Origin: JANNAT01 sp031422555
GTDB lineage: Bacteria > Pseudomonadota > Alphaproteobacteria > Rhodobacterales > Rhodobacteraceae
DNA: 18,358 nt
Reading direction: 5' to 3'
NCBI GenBank assembly: GCA_031422555.1
Contig: JANPLZ010000122.1
Span: 1 to 18,358, forward strand
The notes below the pieces were generated by a model. That model saw nothing but the letters and a program-made list of their open reading frames with translations, had not been told where the DNA came from and made no database searches. Shown in pieces: positions 14,974-18,358 of this stretch; positions within the stretch are counted from its first letter, which is position 1, and each line of letters starts with the position of its first letter. A program made the translations under genes and the position numbers.

Positions 14974-14987
14974 TTTGATCTTTGGCC

Positions 14988-16004
14988 TCAAAACTGATCT
15001 TCGAACCGCTTGGCCAGATCTTCGATGTTCTCTGGCGGCCAGTCTTCGACTTCCATGCCCAGATGCAGGCCCATGCCCGACAGCACTTCCTTGATTTCGT
15101 TCAAGGACTTGCGGCCAAAGTTTGGCGTGCGCAGCATTTCGGCTTCGGTTTTCTGGATCAGATCGCCGATATAGACGATATTGTCGTTCTTCAGGCAGTT
15201 TGCCGAACGGACCGACAATTCCAACTCGTCTACTTTCTTCAGCAGCAACGGATTGAATTCCAGACCGGCATCCTCAATCCCTTTGCCAGCCGCTTCGGGC
15301 TCATCAAAGTTCACGAACACGGCCAGTTGGTCTTGCAAAATACGCGCGGCATAGGCCACGGCGTCATCTGGTGTCAGACTGCCATCGGTTTCGATTTTCA
15401 TCGTCAGACGGTCGTAATCCAACACTTGGCCCTCACGGGTGGCGGTGACTTCGTAGGATACTTTCTTGACCGGCGAATAGATGGCATCGATCGGGATCAA
15501 CCCGATTGGCGCATCTTCTGGACGGTTTTTATCAGCCGCAACATAACCTTTGCCGGTGTTCACGGTCAGTTCCATGAATACATCGGCACCGTCATCAAGG
15601 TGGCAGATGACGTGATCCTTGTTCAGAACCTCGATGCCATTGGACTCGGAAATATCACCCGCGGTGACAACACCCGGACCTTTGGCAGAAATCGACAGGC
15701 GCTTTGGCCCTTCAACTTCCATCTTAAGGCTGACGCCTTTAAGGTTCAAAACGATGTCAGTTACATCTTCACGCACGCCGGCAACGGACGAGAATTCGTG
15801 CAGAACGTTGTCGATCTGCACCGAAGTGATCGCCCCGCCTTGCAGCGAAGACATCAACACGCGGCGCAGCGCGTTGCCCAGCGTCAGGCCAAAGCCGCGC
15901 TCCAGCGGTTCGGCGATGACGGTTGCGGTGCGCTGTGCATCCGCGCCGGGTTTGACCACCAACTGGGTTGGTTTGATCAGTTCTAGCCAATTTTTGTGGA
16001 TCAT
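14988..16004 (-). CDS. rpoA: DNA-directed RNA polymerase subunit alpha
   Basis: RpoA dimerises to start core polymerase assembly and contacts promoter DNA and activators. The 338 residues have the N-terminal assembly domain (about 1-235) with PLERGFGLTLGNALRRVL (33-50), VREDVTDIVLNLK and VLDYDRLTMKIETDGSL. A linker follows, then the C-terminal domain (about 255-320): ELSVRSANCLKNDNI, then LRTPNFGRKSLNEIKEVL (291-308), including the DNA-contacting residues around Arg/Asn/Lys. Length is typical of alphaproteobacteria. GGAGG lies upstream of the ATG. In contrast to E. coli, no rpsD gene lies between rpsK and rpoA. Confidence 0.99.
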   Translation of the reverse strand: MIHKNWLELIKPTQLVVKPGADAQRTATVIAEPLERGFGLTLGNALRRVLMSSLQGGAITSVQIDNVLHEFSSVAGVREDVTDIVLNLKGVSLKMEVEGPKRLSISAKGPGVVTAGDISESNGIEVLNKDHVICHLDDGADVFMELTVNTGKGYVAADKNRPEDAPIGLIPIDAIYSPVKKVSYEVTATREGQVLDYDRLTMKIETDGSLTPDDAVAYAARILQDQLAVFVNFDEPEAAGKGIEDAGLEFNPLLLKKVDELELSVRSANCLKNDNIVYIGDLIQKTEAEMLRTPNFGRKSLNEIKEVLSGMGLHLGMEVEDWPPENIEDLAKRFEDQF

Positions 16005-16078
16005 GAGACCGCCTCCATACTTGTCCTCTGCCCATGTCCATAAGCAGACGACGCCCGAGGTTCAGAACGCAGAAATCA

Positions 16079-16100
16079 GGCCGCGCGACATCGCACGGCC
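16079..16100. other. GC hairpin in the rpsK-rpoA gap
   Basis: On the minus strand GGCCGTGCG-ATGT-CGCGCGGCC makes a 9-bp stem (one G-U pair), 18 bases after the rpsK stop. It lies in the 114-bp untranslated gap before rpoA and lacks a U-tract. Its role is not known. A regulatory or stability element in the operon message is a guess. Confidence 0.5.
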
Positions 16101-16118
16101 CGACCTTAGGCAATAGTG

Positions 16119-16514
16119 TCAGACGCGACGGCGCTTTGGTGGGCGGCAACCGTTGTGCGCCAGTGGCGTGACATCCCGGATCGAGGTGATGTTCAGGCCA
16201 GCCGCCGCCAGCGCGCGCAGCGCAGATTCGCGGCCCGAACCCGGACCCTGCACTTCAACCTCTACGGTTTTCATGCCATGTTCCTGGGCCTTTTTGGCCG
16301 CATCTTCGGCAGCCATCTGGGCTGCATAAGGTGTTGACTTGCGCGAGCCTTTGAAACCCATGGTGCCCGAGGACGACCATGAAATGGCGTTGCCCTGCAC
16401 ATCGGAAATCAAAATCTTGGTGTTGTTGAACGAAGAGTTCACATGCACAACGCCAGCGGCGATGTTCTTGCGCTCTTTTTTCTTCGTCCGCGAGGATTTG
16501 GTATCACGTGCCAT
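16119..16514 (-). CDS. rpsK: 30S ribosomal protein S11
   Basis: S11 is on the platform of the small subunit and helps hold mRNA at the E site. The 131 residues show GVVHVNSSFNNTKILISD (21-38), the SSSGTMGFKGSRKSTPYAAQ block (47-66), VEVQGPGSGRESALRAL and the C-terminal DVTPLAHNGCRPPKRRRV. Length is normal. GGGAG lies about 9 bases before the ATG. It is 15 bp downstream of rpsM and is followed by a hairpin-bearing gap before rpoA. Confidence 0.99.
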   Translation of the reverse strand: MARDTKSSRTKKKERKNIAAGVVHVNSSFNNTKILISDVQGNAISWSSSGTMGFKGSRKSTPYAAQMAAEDAAKKAQEHGMKTVEVEVQGPGSGRESALRALAAAGLNITSIRDVTPLAHNGCRPPKRRRV

Positions 16515-16529
16515 ATCTGTGCGCTCCCC

Positions 16530-16898
16530 TTACTTCTTCTTGCCAGCGATGGCTTTTGCGGGGCCCTTGCGGGTGCGAGCGTTGGTATGGGTGCGCTGAC
16601 CACGAACCGGCAGGTTCTTGCGGTGACGCAGGCCACGATAGCAACCCAGATCCATCAAACGCTTGATGTTCATCGAGGTTTCACGGCGCAGATCGCCTTC
16701 AACCTTGACGTTCGCGTCGATGTATTCGCGGATCGCCAGAACTTCGGCATCCGACAATTGGTTAACCCGGCGGGCCACATCAATCTTGATGGCCTCGCAG
16801 ATGGTTTTGGCAATCGCAGGACCGATACCGGTGATATAGGTGAGCGCGATCGGAACCCGTTTCGCGGTCGGGATGTTGACGCCAGCAATACGTGCCAA
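16530..16898 (-). CDS. rpsM: 30S ribosomal protein S13 (TTG start)
   Basis: S13 is in the head of the small subunit and bridges to the large subunit and P-site tRNA. The protein, read from TTG at 16898, has 122 residues starting (M)ARIAGVNIPTAKRV. It continues with LTYITGIGPAIAKTIC, the REYIDANVKVEGDLRRE region and the basic RGQRTHTNARTRKGPAKAI tail. TTG is chosen because family members begin exactly at ARIAGV and AAGGA lies 8 bases upstream. The same frame stays open to a GTG at 16949, but the extra residues (MKKGSGTTEPQPKRKTR) are not part of S13. It lies 178 bp after adk, a gap with a candidate promoter. Confidence 0.95.
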   Translation of the reverse strand: MARIAGVNIPTAKRVPIALTYITGIGPAIAKTICEAIKIDVARRVNQLSDAEVLAIREYIDANVKVEGDLRRETSMNIKRLMDLGCYRGLRHRKNLPVRGQRTHTNARTRKGPAKAIAGKKK

Positions 16899-17031
16899 AC
16901 GTGTCTTCCTTTTTGGTTGCGGTTCCGTAGTGCCAGAACCTTTTTTCACAACACCGCCCGATCTGCGATCAAGCGATTCGAATTTCTCTGCAAAGAGACG
17001 TCTTTCCAGCTATTCCACTGTAAGACGCCGT

Positions 17032-17060
17032 GCTTTATGGGCTTTTCAAAGGGCCGTCAA
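17032..17060 (-). promoter_or_regulatory. Candidate promoter upstream of rpsM
   Basis: On the minus strand TTGACG (17060-17055) is followed after 17 bases by TAAAGC (17037-17032). The -35 box matches five of six. It would let rpsM-rpsK-rpoA-rplQ be transcribed apart from secY-adk, and it sits right after the adk stop in a 178-bp gap. The -10 box is poor. Confidence 0.3.
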
Positions 17061-17076
17061 GGCCGGGCCAAAAGTA

Positions 17077-17730
17077 TTATTGACCTTTGTCAATAAGGTT
17101 TGCGATTGCCTGCGCAACCCCGTCAACCGCCGCCAATCCATCGACCGACGCCAGCCGCCCTTTGGCGTAATAATACCCCAGCAAGGGCGAGGTTTTCTTG
17201 TAATATTCCATCAGCCGGGTCTTAAGCGCCTCGGCGTTATCATCGGCGCGGCGTTTCAGATCATGGCTGCCGCAGACATCGCAGGTGCCCTGCCGTTTGG
17301 TTGGCCGGGTGATATCGTGATACACTTCGCCACAATGGCCGCAGGTATAGCGCCCGGTGATCCGCTGCACCAAGGCCGCGTCGTCAACCTGCATCTCGAT
17401 GACGACATCAAGGTTTTGCCCGGTTTGCGCCAAAAGCACACCCAACGCATCGGCTTGGGCCAACGTGCGGGGAAATCCGTCAAAAATAAAGCCGCCACCC
17501 GCCGGACCTGCCAGCTTTTCCTGAATAAGCCCGATCACGATTTCATCGGTGACCAATTCGCCGCGCGCCATCACGTCAGCCACACGGCGGCCCATTTCGG
17601 TGCCGCTGGTCTTGGCCTCGCGCAGCATGTCGCCGGTCGACAGTTGCACCATCGCGCGCTCATCCACCAAGCGCTTTGCTTGGGTGCCTTTGCCAGCGCC
17701 CGGTGGGCCAAGAAGGATGATATTTACCAT
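17077..17730 (-). CDS. adk: Adenylate kinase with four-cysteine (zinc-type) LID
   Basis: Adk balances AMP, ADP and ATP. The 217 residues include the P-loop GPPGAGKGT (8-16), the AMP-binding STGDMLRE (31-38) and DGFPRT (84-89). The long LID insert carries Cys130, Cys133, Cys150 and Cys153 (CGHC and CDVC), a metal-binding knuckle, usually zinc. E. coli Adk lacks these cysteines; the alphaproteobacterium Paracoccus denitrificans is known to have a metal-binding Adk. The ATG start (MVNIILLGPPGAGKG) follows secY's stop after only 9 bp, so the two are co-transcribed, as usual in the spc operon. The next gene, rpsM, is 178 bp away. Confidence 0.98.
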   Translation of the reverse strand: MVNIILLGPPGAGKGTQAKRLVDERAMVQLSTGDMLREAKTSGTEMGRRVADVMARGELVTDEIVIGLIQEKLAGPAGGGFIFDGFPRTLAQADALGVLLAQTGQNLDVVIEMQVDDAALVQRITGRYTCGHCGEVYHDITRPTKRQGTCDVCGSHDLKRRADDNAEALKTRLMEYYKKTSPLLGYYYAKGRLASVDGLAAVDGVAQAIANLIDKGQ

Positions 17731-17739
17731 GGTGTGACG

Positions 17740-18358
17740 TTAGCGACGGGCGGGTGGTTTGGCCACGGTGCTGCGCTTTTTCCCGCGCAACTGCGACTTT
17801 TCGATCAAGCCTTCATACTGATGCGCCAGCATATGCGATTGCACCTGATTGATGGTATCCATCGTCACCGACACCACGATCAACACCGAAGTGCCGCCAA
17901 AATAGAACGGGATGGCGAACTGATCGCGCAAAATCTCGGGCAGCAAACACACCGCCGCCAGATAGGCTGACCCCAACACCAAGATCCGCGTCACGACGTA
18001 ATCCAGATAATCCTGGGTCTTTTTGCCGGGACGAATGCCCGGGATGAACCCATTCTGGTTTTTCAGATTCTCGGCAACCTCGTCGGTCTTGAACGCCACA
18101 TTCGACGTGTAGAAATACGCAAAGAACACGATCATCGACACAAAGAACAACAGATACAGCGGCTGGCCGGGGCCGAAATAGGCCAGAATGGTCGACATGA
18201 TCGGCCCGGTCTGTGCGCCCGAAAACGCCGAAACGGTCACCGGCAACAACAGCAAAGACGAGGCAAAGATCGCCGGGATAACGCCCGCCGGGTTCACTTT
18301 GATCGGCAAATGCGACGAACCGCCATCATAGACTTTCATGCCGACCTGACGGCGGGGA
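17740..18358 (-). CDS. secY: Protein translocase subunit SecY (N-terminal part missing)
   Basis: SecY is the pore of the SecYEG translocon. The frame runs off the right edge, so only the last 206 residues are visible, reading in from PRRQVGMKVYDGG. SSHLPIKVNPAGVIPAIFASS is diagnostic for the cytoplasmic loop and following membrane helix. Later helices appear around YLLFFVSMIVFFAYFY and ILVLGSAYLAAVCLLPEIL, and a last one in YFGGTSVLIVVSVTMD. NQNGFIPGIRPGKKTQDYLD is the large cytoplasmic loop that contacts SecA and the ribosome. The basic tail ends KKRSTVAKPPARR. The Met at 18339 is internal, not the start. It is followed 9 bp later by adk. Confidence 0.98.
   Translation of the reverse strand, partial: PRRQVGMKVYDGGSSHLPIKVNPAGVIPAIFASSLLLLPVTVSAFSGAQTGPIMSTILAYFGPGQPLYLLFFVSMIVFFAYFYTSNVAFKTDEVAENLKNQNGFIPGIRPGKKTQDYLDYVVTRILVLGSAYLAAVCLLPEILRDQFAIPFYFGGTSVLIVVSVTMDTINQVQSHMLAHQYEGLIEKSQLRGKKRSTVAKPPARR

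Noticed and set aside
14982..15986. Plus-strand open frame (334 codons) opposite rpoA
   Set aside because: It mirrors the strongly conserved rpoA gene almost end to end and shows no domain of its own.
1..18358. Mobile elements, CRISPR, tRNA, toxin-antitoxin or phage-defence genes
   Set aside because: No transposase or integrase motifs, spaced repeats, tRNA-like stretches or defence-type proteins were seen. Intergenic gaps are all below 300 bp.

Overview
The window is a piece of chromosome from an alphaproteobacterium, most likely of the order Rhodobacterales (Roseobacter/Rhodobacter/Paracoccus relatives). The evidence is a moderately high G+C content, an AapJQMP general amino-acid ABC transporter, an ATP12-type F1-ATPase assembly chaperone, and the order yidC - MOSC protein - engB - (SDR) - argB. 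The final segment is secY-adk-rpsM-rpsK-rpoA-rplQ on the minus strand. Genus and species cannot be decided from the sequence alone. There are 20 protein genes. Two run off the edges (yidC at the left, secY at the right). I see no tRNA, rRNA, insertion sequence, prophage, CRISPR array or clear sign of recent gene transfer.

Left part, 1-6015, mostly plus strand. yidC (partial), a MOSC-domain protein and the GTPase engB are joined by 4-bp ATGA overlaps and form one translationally coupled string for membrane insertion, a putative molybdopterin-linked redox protein and ribosome assembly. A short-chain dehydrogenase on the minus strand separates them from argB (arginine biosynthesis). A second coupled string follows argB after 48 bp: a membrane di-iron hydroxylase of the sterol desaturase superfamily, a protein with two cysteine-rich iron-sulfur motifs, and a SixA-like histidine phosphatase. 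Their joint role is unknown. A strong hairpin separates them from the convergent aap operon.

Middle part, 6073-14295, minus strand. aapJ-aapQ-aapM-aapP encodes a complete polar amino-acid ABC importer. A terminator-like hairpin lies just after aapJ and probably makes the binding protein more abundant than the membrane parts. Upstream (to the right) lies rarA, then crcB, an RluC-type pseudouridine synthase and the ATP12 chaperone. The last three are linked by ATGA overlaps.

Right part, 14365-18358, minus strand. The end of the ribosomal-protein region runs secY (partial), adk, rpsM, rpsK, rpoA, rplQ and closes with a strong terminator at 14365-14394. rpsM is best started at a TTG codon. The rpsK-rpoA and rpoA-rplQ gaps hold GC-rich hairpins of unknown purpose.

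Almost everything is core metabolism and gene expression. I found no convincing undescribed system. The items most worth a second look are the hydroxylase/iron-sulfur/SixA string, the intergenic RNA hairpins, and the coupled crcB-rluC-atp12 cluster.
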